Shown here piece by piece: positions 11,150 through 21,666 of a stretch of 64,000 nt of DNA. Both the position numbers and the translations under genes were made by a program. The stretch's first letter is position 1. Each line of letters opens with the position of its first letter. The DNA comes from Orbilia blumenaviensis (lineage: Eukaryota; Ascomycota; Orbiliomycetes; Orbiliales; Orbiliaceae). The notes under the pieces were generated by a model. That model was not told the origin of the DNA and searched no databases. It was given only the letters and a program-made list of their open reading frames with translations. The stretch is taken from NCBI GenBank assembly GCA_036872755.1, contig JAVHNS010000003.1, positions 2,170,001 to 2,234,000 on the forward strand, given 5' to 3'.

Positions 11150-12697
11150 TTATAATGGTGTCTGTCCACCCGCCGACAGCCGCTCCAGCTGCCGGACGAG
11201 ATAGTTCTGCCCGACCTTCCCCCAGCTCCGTCCCGTCAGGCCCCTCTCCCTCATCTCCTCCTCGTCCCGCAGTATCAGATCGATCGCCTCCGCCGCCCCG
11301 GACGCATTCGCCACCCTCGCTAGTGCGGTATACACGTTCAACAGTTCTGGGTTCGGGCTTGGTATATTCCCATCCTTACCTCCAAATAAAACCTCCTCGC
11401 CATCAGCATGCTGGTCCAACGCCCTCGGTAAGTAAGGGTTGAACTTCCTGAAAACATATTTCCAATTATCGCCCTCGTTTCCATCCACGGGCTTAGCTTC
11501 AATAGACCATTCAAATCTCCTGAATGAGCTGTGAAACTGCGTCGTGAGCATGAGTGCGTTGCTCGTATGGTTGATCATGTCAACAATAAACGAATCACCT
11601 GAAAAGTTCACAAGCAACTCTCGTAGGTTCAAGCTCTCGGGTGAGCCATGTGGTATTATGTGACAGGCTTTGAGGGCACCGTAGTCCCATAGTTCCGTAC
11701 GAGGCGGCGGGACAACGTCTTTGGGCCAGAATCTGTTCCAGACCCGTCCAATAACAGTCATATGGCCATCCCGTTTCAAACACTGTCCCCCACCGTAGCC
11801 ACAGTTAGTTGTATACTTCTCATAATCATAACACTCTTACTCAGAATTTATTTTATATAAAATAAATATTTCAGCAAGAAATTAAAATGAAGTATTTATT
11901 GGAAGGATTCTGGGTGATAATTACCAACTCTCGCAGTGCAGCCTGCGTCCTGTTCCCAGTTGCAGTCCCGTTGCTCGACGGTGTCCCCTTCGCTGCCACA
12001 ACTATGTTCCAAAACCATAGATATTAGAACATGTCCACAATCAATTGACAAAAAAAAAAAAAAAAAAGGCGATTTCCGAATATCACCCTCCAGAATATAA
12101 CTGGGGATTTAAAATAAAAGAAAGTATCATACTCGGTACTAGCAATCCGGCAAAATACTTGCTCGCCCACCCTTTCATCTCTTGCCCGAAGGCGGCCACC
12201 CCAAACAAGCCATCCACAACGGCTCCCCAAGTATGGGCTATCTTCAATTGAAGCTGCAAATCCTGATCATTCATAGGTCTTCCCTTCATCCGAAAAAACG
12301 TCCTCATTAAATCTCTGACCTTTCGATCTTTTAACTGCTTCTTCAGCAGCTCCAAGGCCAAAATATTCGGTTGCAATCCGTAGGTCAGCAGCGCGTACAC
12401 GAGATGTAGCACTGAGATCCTGTGGCCGGAGTACTCGAAAGACTCGACGTACTCGCTTTCGGCATTAGTTTTAAAGATGTTTGCTGGTGCGTGCAGCCAG
12501 CCGTCCGGTAAAGTATCCGGGTCGGGATGGTTGATATCGATCCCTGCGGCTTTGGCGGTTATGTGACGAAAGACATCAGCCAGAGAGAGGACTGGGTTTG
12601 TATTGAAGACATGATTCTCGTGACTGCCACTCGGTGAAAGTCCAGGGCGTAGGATCTCGAGGGCTGGTGTCCCTGGCTGGGAGGGGCCGTTCTCCAT
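11150..12697 (-). CDS. HNH endonuclease-fold protein
   Basis: Three exons: 12697-12133, 12001-11925 and 11782-11150, giving 424 aa; phases 1 and 0 agree at both joins. ATG at 12697. The N-terminal half (about 1-190) is helical and without a named domain. The C-terminal half carries an HNH_2-type core: CHIIPHG (Cys254, His255, His259), then HTSNALMLTTQFHSSFRRFEW (Asn289, His298). This matches the fungal HNH proteins in which a KACHIIP motif precedes N-[AG]-[LI]-x-L-x-x-x-x-H. The fold is typical of metal-dependent nucleases. Target and role are not shown by sequence; such genes are common in fungal accessory regions and near incompatibility loci. The first intron contains a T(19) run on the coding strand (about 12051-12069), a possible assembly-length uncertainty that does not affect coding. 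Confidence 0.8.
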
Positions 12698-12743
12698 AGT
12701 TCATAATGGTCGTCTGTAGCTAGGTAAAATTTTCGATGCTTAG

Positions 12744-12780
12744 ATGTGTGTGTGAGTGTGTGTGAGTGTGTGTGTGTGCG
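12744..12780. repeat. GT/GTGA microsatellite
   Basis: Imperfect repeat of GTGTGTGAGT units just upstream of the HNH gene start. Confidence 0.85.
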
Positions 12781-14857
12781 CCGTGAGAGTAGCACGAAGC
12801 TAAGCTTAGTGGTGTTGATTGAATTAGAACTTCGGACTACTATTAATATTGTACTAGCAAATTATGGTAGTGATGATGCTCTCAGGTATAACTTTATTTG
12901 GAGTGGAAAGGTTATGTGCTCGATATCGCTCCTCGGTTCTCCTACAAATGACATCGATCAGAGCAGAGCGATCCTAATTGAATTGAATTTACTTACCAAC
13001 TGCCAATGGCTCAATTTGAGGCTCTGTGCAGCCAGAATGTGGTTGAAAATGTGTTGTTGCCGAGCTGTCCGGTCAACCTGGTGCCCGGCCCAACCTCTGC
13101 AGCTCAGCAGTAGCTCCAGTGATACGTACGTAATAGAATGCATTACATAAACATATAAACATGGCTATTGGAGTCTACCTAGATTGTGAATTGACAGGTG
13201 GGAGTGGTACCGAATCTACCAGTGTAGAACTCTCGACGACACCCTCCGAATTAATATTGATTCATGTCGATATAGACTATTGCTGAAGATCGAGCTGGCA
13301 ATGACATCTAGCATCTACATATACCTATCTAGCTCAGGCTAGTGACGTCTAGAGGGCATCGGGATGTCGAGATTTCGATACTGCACACTAATAACTGCTC
13401 CTACTCAGCTAGCTCGCATCTCATCTCATCTCAGTTCATGCAGCCAGTTTAACCAGGCAGAGTGCCGACTAACCGCTCAAAGCATTAGCCCCATCTCTCC
13501 AGGATGCAAATGCTGAATCGACCTTCCCTTTCGGCGGCTATATTCTGCGGCAGCTCACGCCTGGTACCTGTGAAACCACACGTACCCTACTGGGCCTAAC
13601 CAATCCTCCAGGGATCCTGATAACGGAGAATGTACGATATCCTGTCTTTTCGAGCTGAAACGCTAGGAGGGAAAGAAAAATGTCTCTCTCAAGCAACTTC
13701 CTTGGACGAAAAAAGGTCCCTATCGTTGATCATCTGACCCCAGCAGGCCGGGAGCTCTTACGTACTAACTCAATCGTTGACACACAGTATCTTCCTAGTC
13801 GGTCACTTGTTATAAAGCTCCCGGCCTCCATTTCCCCTAAGTTCAGGTGTACGCGATTCTTACTTCATATCTGTGAGATACAAGTACTCGCTCTTCCCCT
13901 AAAAACAACTTCAACCGAACACCATTGAAACCTTTTCCACCACACTCCGAAATCGATGCAATAATGCCTGCAGACGGGGCTTGGACGGAGGAAGAAGGGG
14001 AACAATGCGAGCTCTTTTTCTTTTCTTTTCACACTGCAGCAGCAGCAACAGCAGCAGGATAACGACGGGACAGATAAGAGAGTCGAGTCAGATTTAGGAC
14101 TACGGAGAATGTTGGCTGGATAGGAGCTACTATTTAAGCTCGACGGGTTTCCCTTTCGAAGCCGGACGAAGTCTATATCTTTAATTATTTTTCGAATCCC
14201 ATATCCTCTTTATCTCGGATCTGAATCCACCTTGAAATCGTGGTATTATCGCGAAGAATCTATCTTTTATCGAGTCCTGGGACCTTTATAGACTCACGTC
14301 TCCCAATACGTACCTAACACCGTGCAAAAAAAATTCTAACGAGTCGAACTCAAAACATAACCTTGTACCGTTATAAGCCGTAAGTGCTGATTGAAATTCC
14401 TCGTGCTCGTCCATGTGTTCATGTGCGCACATTTGTCCAATGGTTACCACAGAGAAGTCTGCATTTCCAATCAATTGCAAAAAAAAGCGAAATGCGATTC
14501 GATCCTGCATGTTTCCAAGAAATGTGACGAGCTTCAAACCCATCCCCCCACACACACCAGAGATCATATCGTGATCTATGATGCTGCCCAGTGATTGCTA
14601 TTCTCCGTTGCATGTGGCGATTTTGCTTGCGACCCGCATCTGCAGGCTGCATGCCAGGCCAGGCCCAGGTTGGGGATTAGAAGAGAAACCCATTTCCGGG
14701 ATGCCTAAGCCAACATGGGCAGCTCGACTTCGGTTGTCGCCTCACCAAGAACCGAAGATGTCACCAATTCCGCGAAAGCGCAATTCGAACGACCACCCGC
14801 GGCCTGTTTTTCCCCCTCCCTACCTTCCCTTTTTTTCTTGATTTGATTGATTAGATC

Positions 14858-14926
14858 TGATAAAAAAAATTTCGACCTTGGCCATGCCCTTGCTTAGCCC
14901 TGATCAAATTTTATCAAATTTTATCA
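14858..14926. promoter_or_regulatory. Cluster of three HGATAR (GATA-factor) motifs upstream of arginase
   Basis: TGATAA is present at 14858-14863, and its reverse complement TTATCA at 14911-14916 and 14921-14926. They lie 363-431 nt upstream of the arginase ATG. AreA/NIT2-type GATA factors bind HGATAR and control nitrogen catabolism, so regulation by nitrogen status is a reasonable inference. The surrounding sequence is AT-rich, so chance occurrence is possible. Confidence 0.45.
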
Positions 14927-15288
14927 GATCTTATGTAAAAGATCTAACCAGCTCCAAAGGCAGAGCACTTTTTTTGGGGGGGCCCTGCCTGCTTTCCCTT
15001 TTTGGAGATGCAACTCGACTGCAACGCTGTTTCTGTGCTGCCCTGCTTTTTGCACACAATTCTGCATGGTGACCGCGGTGGGTACCCGATGTGCTGATGT
15101 GAACTCTGTTTCTAGGTCCGCCTCCCCGAAAGATTATATATTCACCGCCATTGCCATTATTGCCTTTGAATTCAGTCAATCATACCAGCCAGTAAACCTC
15201 TCTCTCACTCTCTCCCACGTTCCTCTCTTTCTCCATAAACTGCCAATTGTGCAAGTGAAGTGCATTTCGTTCTCAAATACTCATCAAG

Positions 15289-16428
15289 ATGACATCTACT
15301 CCAGTGTCCTCCAAATTTCTTACCTCAGAAAATGAACTCGGTGTCGTCGCTGTGGCCTTTAGTGGTGGTCAGGTAATAAAGAAGCCGCTCCTTTTACCAG
15401 CTGTAGAAAGCTCAATGTAATGCTAACCTGGAATAACTTATAGCCCAAAGCTGGTGTAGACGGTGGTCCAAAGGCTATGATCGAAGCTGGCCTCCTCGAC
15501 CAGCTCAAATCCGATCTAGGCTACACCCTCCACCATGACGACACAATCCACTCCTACGAGAACGAAATCCTAGCCGAAGACCCCACAATTGACAACATGA
15601 AGCGCCCCCAGAGCTGCTCGAACGTCAACCATAAGCTGCACACCCAGACATACGAACATGCTTCCCAGGGAAGACTCGTCCTTACTCTCGGTGGTGACCA
15701 CTCAATCGCTATTGGAAGTATCTCTGGTGTTTCCAAGGCAATTAGGGAGAGACTTAACAAACCTCTTGCCGTGATCTGGGTCGATGCTCATGCGGATATC
15801 AACACCTTCACAACTTCTCCATCCGGGAATGTACATGGCATGCCCGTTGCCTTCCTTACCGGTCTCTGCGAGCACGATATTTTCGGCTGGCTTAAGAAGG
15901 AGGACCGGATCCCAGTTGATAAGTTGGTATACATCGGTCTCAGAGACGTGGATTCGGGCGAAAAGAAGATCTTGAGAGAGAACAAGATCAAAGCTTTCTC
16001 AATGCACGATATTGATCGTCATGGAATTGGACGTGTGGTTGATATGGCTTTGGAATATATTGGAGACGATATTCCTATCCACTTGAGCTTTGATGTTGAT
16101 GCTTGCGATCCTGCACAGTATGTTTACCTTCCTCCCGCGAAACGACTGTTTCTTTTGATATGCAACTTTGGAGCTAACAAATTGATCTTTTACTTCTTTT
16201 AGTGCTCCATCGACCGGCACACCCGTTAGAGGCGGACTTACACTCCGCGAGGGCGATTTCATCTGCGAGGCGGTTCACCAGACAGGAAGGCTGGTAGCAA
16301 TGGACCTCGTAGAAGTCAACCCCAGTATTCTAGCGCAGGACGGTGGTCCAGATACTTGGCAAGTCGCGGAGACAGTAAGAACCGGATGCAGCTTGGTAAG
16401 ATGCGCGCTCGGTGAGAGCTTGCTGTGA
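15289..16428 (+). CDS. CAR1: Arginase
   Basis: Hydrolyses L-arginine to ornithine and urea in arginine catabolism. Exons 15289-15372, 15444-16117 and 16203-16428 give 327 aa, normal for fungal arginases. The family motifs are all present: [39 protein letters not shown] and [15 protein letters not shown]. These supply the two-manganese ligands (His in GGDH; Asp-His-Asp in DAHAD; both Asp in DVDACDP). The start ATG follows TCAAG and leads directly into a conserved beta-strand ([10 protein letters not shown]). The second intron splits the His codon after DPA. Branch site GCTAAC is visible in intron 1. GATA motifs upstream suggest nitrogen regulation. Cys in DACDP, where Leu, Ile or Gly is more usual, is a minor oddity. 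Confidence 0.97.
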
Positions 16429-17501
16429 GGATGATTGAGTGGGAGCCGTCTCTTTTGTCATTTTTTACGTACGCACTTTTCTGTTAGGGATGCCCCATTT
16501 TTTTTGTAATGAGTAGTAATGACCAAACCCCCAAACCACCCCCCCAAATCAGAGAGGGGGAGAGAGCTGGAGAGATTGCCATTAACGCTTGACGCTTTTT
16601 GGTACAACTGAATTTGGATGCACTGGTCCGTCCATTCGTTTGTCTATTTTTTGTTCTTCCGATACCTTCCATACTTTCAAAGGTCATGTAGGTTCGATTT
16701 GGGGGGACAGTATTTTGTACGAGATAGTGTGGACTTTGTTTTTTTTTTCCAAGAAGGTACCTTCGCGGATAGATGGATCTAGAAGAAAAAGAATCAAAAA
16801 TTTCTATGACATATGATGCCATCCATGTGAAGATTTTTCGGCATGTAAGGCCGGGTGAGATATAGGGAAGGGGGTCTGAGCCAAATCTGCAAGGACTTTT
16901 TTTTTTCATTTTTGGGGCGCTAAGGCCCTGAAGATTTGTGAGAGGAACCTTGGTCTTGTGGTTGAGAAGACCTTGGATATCTATCTCATAATGCATAAGC
17001 TTTTTTGAAGGCTGTCGGCCCGCAGCCGGGTGGCTGCCCCCACACAACCACATACACACGGCAGGGCTTGGGTCTTTTTTTTTTTTTGTTATTGTTACAC
17101 CAAGAAAAAAGGCTGGGACTAGATAAACTGGTGATGAGCTCTGCGGCCGTGCGGACGGTTGACTAGTACTAGCCTTGACGCCTTGTACTTGATATTATCG
17201 TACATGTGATACGTTTAATGCAATGGCGATGATTTGTGTTAATTTGGTTGTTTTTTGGTTTTTTTTTGGTTGTAAGAGGTTTCTTTATTCTTCTGATTAT
17301 TTGAGATTGTGGTAATATACAGGGTCTAAATCTAGATCATTAGGTTGAGATATCATATGTTTTGTGCATAGGGAGCTGAGTGTCTAACTTTTCCATCTAT
17401 ATGCATCTTAACATGCCTATTTGCCTACCTATTCTTACAAATACGGTCCTCATAAAAAGTCAATAAGGAGAGAATGGACCACAGAAGGCTAGGTATCATA
17501 T
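16429..17501. other. Convergent 3' regions, no gene
   Basis: Between arginase and the convergent RMD1-family gene. Rich in T and G runs. A 191-codon minus frame at 16484-17059 has low-complexity content and no motif and is probably chance. Confidence 0.5.
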
Positions 17502-19412
17502 TCACTTATGAGCACTTCCATCCTCTTCTGTTTCTTCCTTCCGTTGCACTTCTTGATTTTTTTCCCTTCTCCTTCTCTCCTGGTCTTCGGATGTGATCTT
17601 TGAGATTATGCCGTCGAGTAGTATTAGTGCGGTGTCGATATCATCCATTTTCCTCCCGGATTCTTGGGGAGTGGGTGTGTGGTAGTACAGCTGTTGTTGT
17701 TGGTATGGCGTTAGAATTAGTGGCGGCGGCGGGGGTGATTCTTGAAGTGGTGGTGGTGGTAGTGGCTGGTATCCTTGCGGATTGTGGTACTGGGGATGTC
17801 GGTGTAGATGATGCTGATGGTGGTCGTACCGAGGATATTCATGGTATGGTGGCTGGTGGGGCGGTGGTGGTGGTGGTGGTGGTGGATAGCTTTGTGGTTG
17901 AGGATGGAAGGAAGGAGTAGGATGTTCCTGAACTATCTCTTCTTCCCAACGTTGTTCGGCTTTGCTGTCTTTCCATAGATGGAGGACTTCGAATCCGACT
18001 TCAATTGTAATGAGAATAATGATCCTGAACGAAAGCAAGGGGTATCAGCATCATTCCTCACAGGTTATCCCCATAGGTGAAACTTACATCCACTCCAAAA
18101 CTAAACCATGCCGTTCGCTCAATCTCTCCCGCAGAACGGCCGCCATTTCACTCGCATAGTCTAGTTTTTCATTCAACTTGCGAATTCTAACCCCAACATC
18201 CAGTTCTCTTCCAATACTTTCGTAGTAGCCTTCTAATCCTAGCTCCTTTCTCGAATCCCAGAATATATCCGGCAGGTTATCAGTCAATTCAGAGTAGAGA
18301 TTCAATCTAGCTCTAAAACTGAGCAATTCACCTGTTTTGCGAAGAATAAAACTTCTTGTAAACGGCAATCGCGATCCCTGGCTTAGTAGCTCAGGTATCA
18401 TTGACGTCGACTCGATGTAATTTTCCAACATCTCTTCCAACACAGCCAGTTTCGTAGACCTCGCCATTCCAGACGAAAATGCGATCTTTGCCAGAACTGT
18501 CGGTGTATTCTGATGCCGCGAGCCTTCTTCTTCCTCGTCTTCATGCCTCACAATCTTCCGTTCACTTATCGGTGTCCCGAGAGAATCAAGATTGCTGATA
18601 TTAAGAAGCGGATGATGCTCATCCTCTAACTTCTTATTAACCCCCGTCCCAATAATTATAACATCCCCACGTAGAAAACTAGCATGCCGACTGGGATCCT
18701 CCACAAATTCCAGTGTCTCAGTCTCCGTCGTCAAATGCGGACTCTCAGCCGCCGGCCTGATCAATGCCGCAACAGCAGTAATAACCGCCTCAGGAATCCC
18801 CCATGACACTATATTCCCGGACGGGAACACAAATATATCACCGTAGCTATCCGGCCCCAGTTTTGGAAACTGTCGGTACGCCTGCGGCGGCAGCGGCAGC
18901 CGTAGATGAATAACTTCCTCGCCTAGACCGGTTGATAAAGGGTCTGGCACATAACCTCCGGATTTGAGAAGAGAGGTACATTGTAGTAGATTATATTTTT
19001 CAGCGGTACAGTACGCTGTACAGATTTGGGCGGGGAGTCTGCCGCCGTCGTCGCTGGATCCTGTGGTTGTGAATGCATTCTTGGTACGGTCGCCGGCGTT
19101 CGCGGCCTGGCGGAGACGGGATTTTGCAGCGGTAGATCTGGTGTTGGCTTTTTTCTCGAATTGGGATGAGATTGGAGGTTGTTGTTGGTGGTCCTTTTCT
19201 TCGGTTGCTTCTTCACGTTTTTGGGCGGCTTTTTGACGGGATGCGGTGGAGTTGAAGGCTCTGAAGGTGGTTTTTTCTTTGAGGTGAAGGCGGTGGGGGA
19301 TTACCCTTGGGTTGGAATGATATCCATGGGATATCGATGGGAGGGAGCGGATGATGTGGGATATTGATGTTCTGCTGGTCAGAAGACGTCCGGTGGCTCT
19401 GAGAGCGGACAT
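17502..19412 (-). CDS. MRX10: RMD1/MRX10-family (DUF155) mitochondrial membrane protein with Pro-rich tail
   Basis: Two exons, 19412-18088 and 18024-17502, joined in phase 2, give 615 aa. The N-terminus (about 1-60) is Arg/Ser-rich and almost free of acidic residues, as in mitochondrial presequences. The DUF155 region includes YCTAEKYNL, then DIFVFPSGNIVSWGIPEA, the long helical block LAVLEEMLENYIESTSMIP, and FWDSRKELGLEGYYESI. A single membrane helix (about 441-456, IIILITIEVGFEVLHLW) closes the usual domain. Yeast Mrx10 and human RMND1 are inner-membrane proteins linked to mitochondrial translation. In those, the protein ends soon after this helix. Here about 155 residues follow, rich in Pro, His, Tyr and Gln with a PPPPPPPPP run and a charged end. 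The domain call is firm; the tail is unexplained. Confidence 0.9.
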
Positions 19413-20787
19413 CGCTGCGCCATATGCATGTTAGTCTTTTTTGCGAAGCTAAAAGTAATGACGATGCAGCGCTGGTTCAAAAAATTGAAGTTGAGGATTG
19501 AAAAAGGCTCGAGTCGGTTCACAAACTTCAGTCAGTATAGATGCAACAAAATGATTAGGAATACATAGACTTTGACCGAAAGTCTGCTCACTCTGTCTAG
19601 TAAGACTCTACATATTTCTATAAGATAAGAAGATAAAAATTACTCAAGCTAAGGGATCACGGAATCTCGAAATGAAGCTTCGCTCTTTAAAAATAAATGC
19701 GCCATCCAATCGAATCCAACACAAGATCTTAAGAACAACGCAAATACACCAACAATATGCTGTCCAGAGACGTCTAGACGCCACAGATCACACACAAGAA
19801 ATCCAATACGCATGCAATGTTATATAAACTATGTCCGGTAGCTCGTTGATTCAAGAAACAAGCTATCTAGGGAGGAAGTGGGGCCATGGTGGTGATTAAT
19901 TGACTAATAGCTTTGCAAATCTATTACATTTTGCGTGACCCCAATGCAATGCACCGCCACCATATCTTATGATAGAAGTGAAAGTTGAGAACAATATATT
20001 CTCGAAAGGGACGCGAAGCCTCGAAGTGTCCCGACATTTGTGCAGGGTCTTTATGTGCAAATACGCATCTATACTAAAGCCAGGTACATACTAATCTAAG
20101 TTTCTGGTTCCAAAAACTGCAGGTCCCGGATTTAACAGCCACACGTCTGCACCATTCGCCAGGGTAATGCAAGGGGCGCCGTGCCCCGTGCATACCAACC
20201 GGACGTTAAAATCATCTTAACTCAGAATATTTAAATTACTAACTATGAAAATAACAGTCCATACCAAGTCGGGAGGCATGGGGTAGAGAAAAAAATTTTC
20301 GAAAACAAAATCCCTCTGTTCATCATACTGAGTTAAAATAACAGTCGATCCCAAGGGAGCACGGCAGCGAAGAATTCCTCACGGTAGCAGTCGCCACTGG
20401 AAGAAGGGGTAAGCAATACTCTCTGGCTTTTTTTAGATACCGTTTCCGATGTAAAATTTCTGTCAGCTAGGAGTATTTTACCATCCCTATCAATTTTGGG
20501 ATTCTGATCTTTCCATGAATTCATTGATAGTCCTGACGCATGTGCAGATCTGAGCCATACGGTAAGGTATGCTGTCCCAATTTCCGGGTCGTATATGCAT
20601 ATACTCCTTCCAAAGAGCATCTAGAAATGATATATAAAGGCCGATATATCCAGACTGCTCTTAATCTTTATTCTACACTACCATAGAACAATCAAACACA
20701 CTCCTTTAGCCAATACACTCCTTTAGTACAACATATATACATATCTATTTCAATTTCAAGAAACATTCCTTCTACAAGCAAGCAAAA
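19413..20787. other. Divergent intergenic / promoter region
   Basis: No gene called. A 95-codon ATG frame on the minus strand (20333-20620) has no recognisable motif and lies against the promoter of the next gene. A duplicated CACTCCTTTAG element occurs in the 20698-20730 leader. Confidence 0.45.
20631..20639 (+). promoter_or_regulatory. TATA box of the secreted repeat-protein gene
   Basis: TATATAAAG lies 149-157 nt upstream of the ATG at 20788 and is followed by an A/C-rich leader, the usual form of a strongly expressed fungal promoter. Confidence 0.55.
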
Positions 20788-21666
20788 ATGCAACTCACAG
20801 TCGTTATCCTCGCTGCTGTTGCCGCGATCTCTCCGGCCCTCGCCGCCCCAGTTGATGTCAGTGGACTCGCGGACCCCATTGACAGCACTGCTGAATTCGG
20901 CTCTGTGCTCCCCCTCGATACCGATACCACCTTTTCGGAGCTTCCCGCCGCAATCGGTGGTAAAGTTCCAGACGCAGCTATTTTGAAAGCGCTCAACGAT
21001 AAAGCTGCCGCTTCTATCGCTGATGGCGATGTCGTTCAGCAGCCAGACTTCCGAGTTCGAAAGCGCCAACTCGATCTACCCGCCGGCCTCTTTGGACTTG
21101 ATAAAGTAGCTGACGCAGCTAGAGCGGCCACCGAAGATGATGCCCCAGCTAAATTAGCTGACGCAGCTAAAGTAGTTGACGTAGCTAAAACGATTAAAGA
21201 AGCTGAAGCTCAAGCTGCAAGATTAGCTGACCCAGCTAGAGCGCTTAAAGAAGCTGAAGCTGCGAAAGTAGCTGATCCAGCCAAAGTAGCCGACCCAGCC
21301 AAAGTAGTCGAGCCAGCTAAAGTAGTCGAGCCAGCAGCCAAAGTAGCTGACCCAGCTAAAGTAGTCGAGCCAGCAGCCAAAGTAGCTGACCCAGCTAAAG
21401 TAGTCGAGCCAGCTAAAGTAGCTGACCCAGCTAAAGCAGCTAACGGAGATGAAGCCACTAGTGAGCTTGCCGGCGGCAAGGCCATGGCTGACGGACTTAC
21501 TAAGGGGCTCAAAGATGTTAATGGTCTCGCTAAGGGCCTCCCACTCCCACTTCGACGAAAGCGCCAAGTTGGTGGTAGCGGACTCGATAGTCTCACTGGC
21601 TCCCTCACCGGTGTGCTTGGCGGACTCGGTGGACTCGGCGGACTCGGCGGACTCGGTGGCAAATAA
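20788..21666 (+). CDS. Secreted repeat precursor with two kexin sites
   Basis: A single exon of 292 aa. Residues 1-19 form a signal peptide (hydrophobic core VVILAAVAAI, cleavage near ALA-AP). Two dibasic kexin sites, RVRKR (ending at 93) and RRKR (ending at 259), are each followed by Gln. Cleavage would give a short pro-region, a middle chain of about 160 residues and a 33-residue C-terminal peptide ending in four LGG repeats. The middle chain is mostly Ala/Lys/Val/Pro and holds about nine copies of a six- or seven-residue unit, KVADPA alternating with KVVEPA(A). There are no cysteines. The layout matches fungal kexin-processed repeat proteins and repellent-type precursors. The function of the products (surface, signalling or adhesion) cannot be told. 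A TATA box and A/C-rich leader suggest strong expression. Confidence 0.88.
   Translation: MQLTVVILAAVAAISPALAAPVDVSGLADPIDSTAEFGSVLPLDTDTTFSELPAAIGGKVPDAAILKALNDKAAASIADGDVVQQPDFRVRKRQLDLPAGLFGLDKVADAARAATEDDAPAKLADAAKVVDVAKTIKEAEAQAARLADPARALKEAEAAKVADPAKVADPAKVVEPAKVVEPAAKVADPAKVVEPAAKVADPAKVVEPAKVADPAKAANGDEATSELAGGKAMADGLTKGLKDVNGLAKGLPLPLRRKRQVGGSGLDSLTGSLTGVLGGLGGLGGLGGLGGK
21262..21440 (+). repeat. 18/21-nt tandem coding repeat
   Basis: About nine to ten imperfect copies of an 18-nt unit (AAAGTAGCTGACCCAGCT type), some with a 3-nt insertion (extra Ala). Units ending in GACCC (ADP) and GAGCC (VEP) alternate, giving a 39-nt higher-order period in the middle of the array. Confidence 0.9.

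Larger units (their letters stand above)
12698..15288. other. Intergenic; arginase upstream region
   Basis: A 2.6-kb divergent spacer. It contains a GT/GTGA microsatellite (12744-12780), GATA-type motifs near 14858-14926 and a CT-rich leader just before the arginase ATG. The 82-codon ATG frame at 13680-13928 has no motif and no convincing intron signals, so I do not call it. Confidence 0.5.

Noticed and set aside
13680..13928. 82-codon ATG frame upstream of arginase
   Set aside because: Short, without motif, signal peptide or intron signals.
16484..17059. 191-codon minus-strand frame downstream of arginase
   Set aside because: Made largely of homopolymer-rich 3' sequence; no motif.
20333..20620. 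95-codon ATG frame on the minus strand
   Set aside because: No motif or splice signals, and it lies beside the TATA box of the opposite-strand gene; kept only as a note.
21210..21662. 150-codon minus-strand frame antisense to the repeat precursor
   Set aside because: Shadow of the tandem repeat on the opposite strand.
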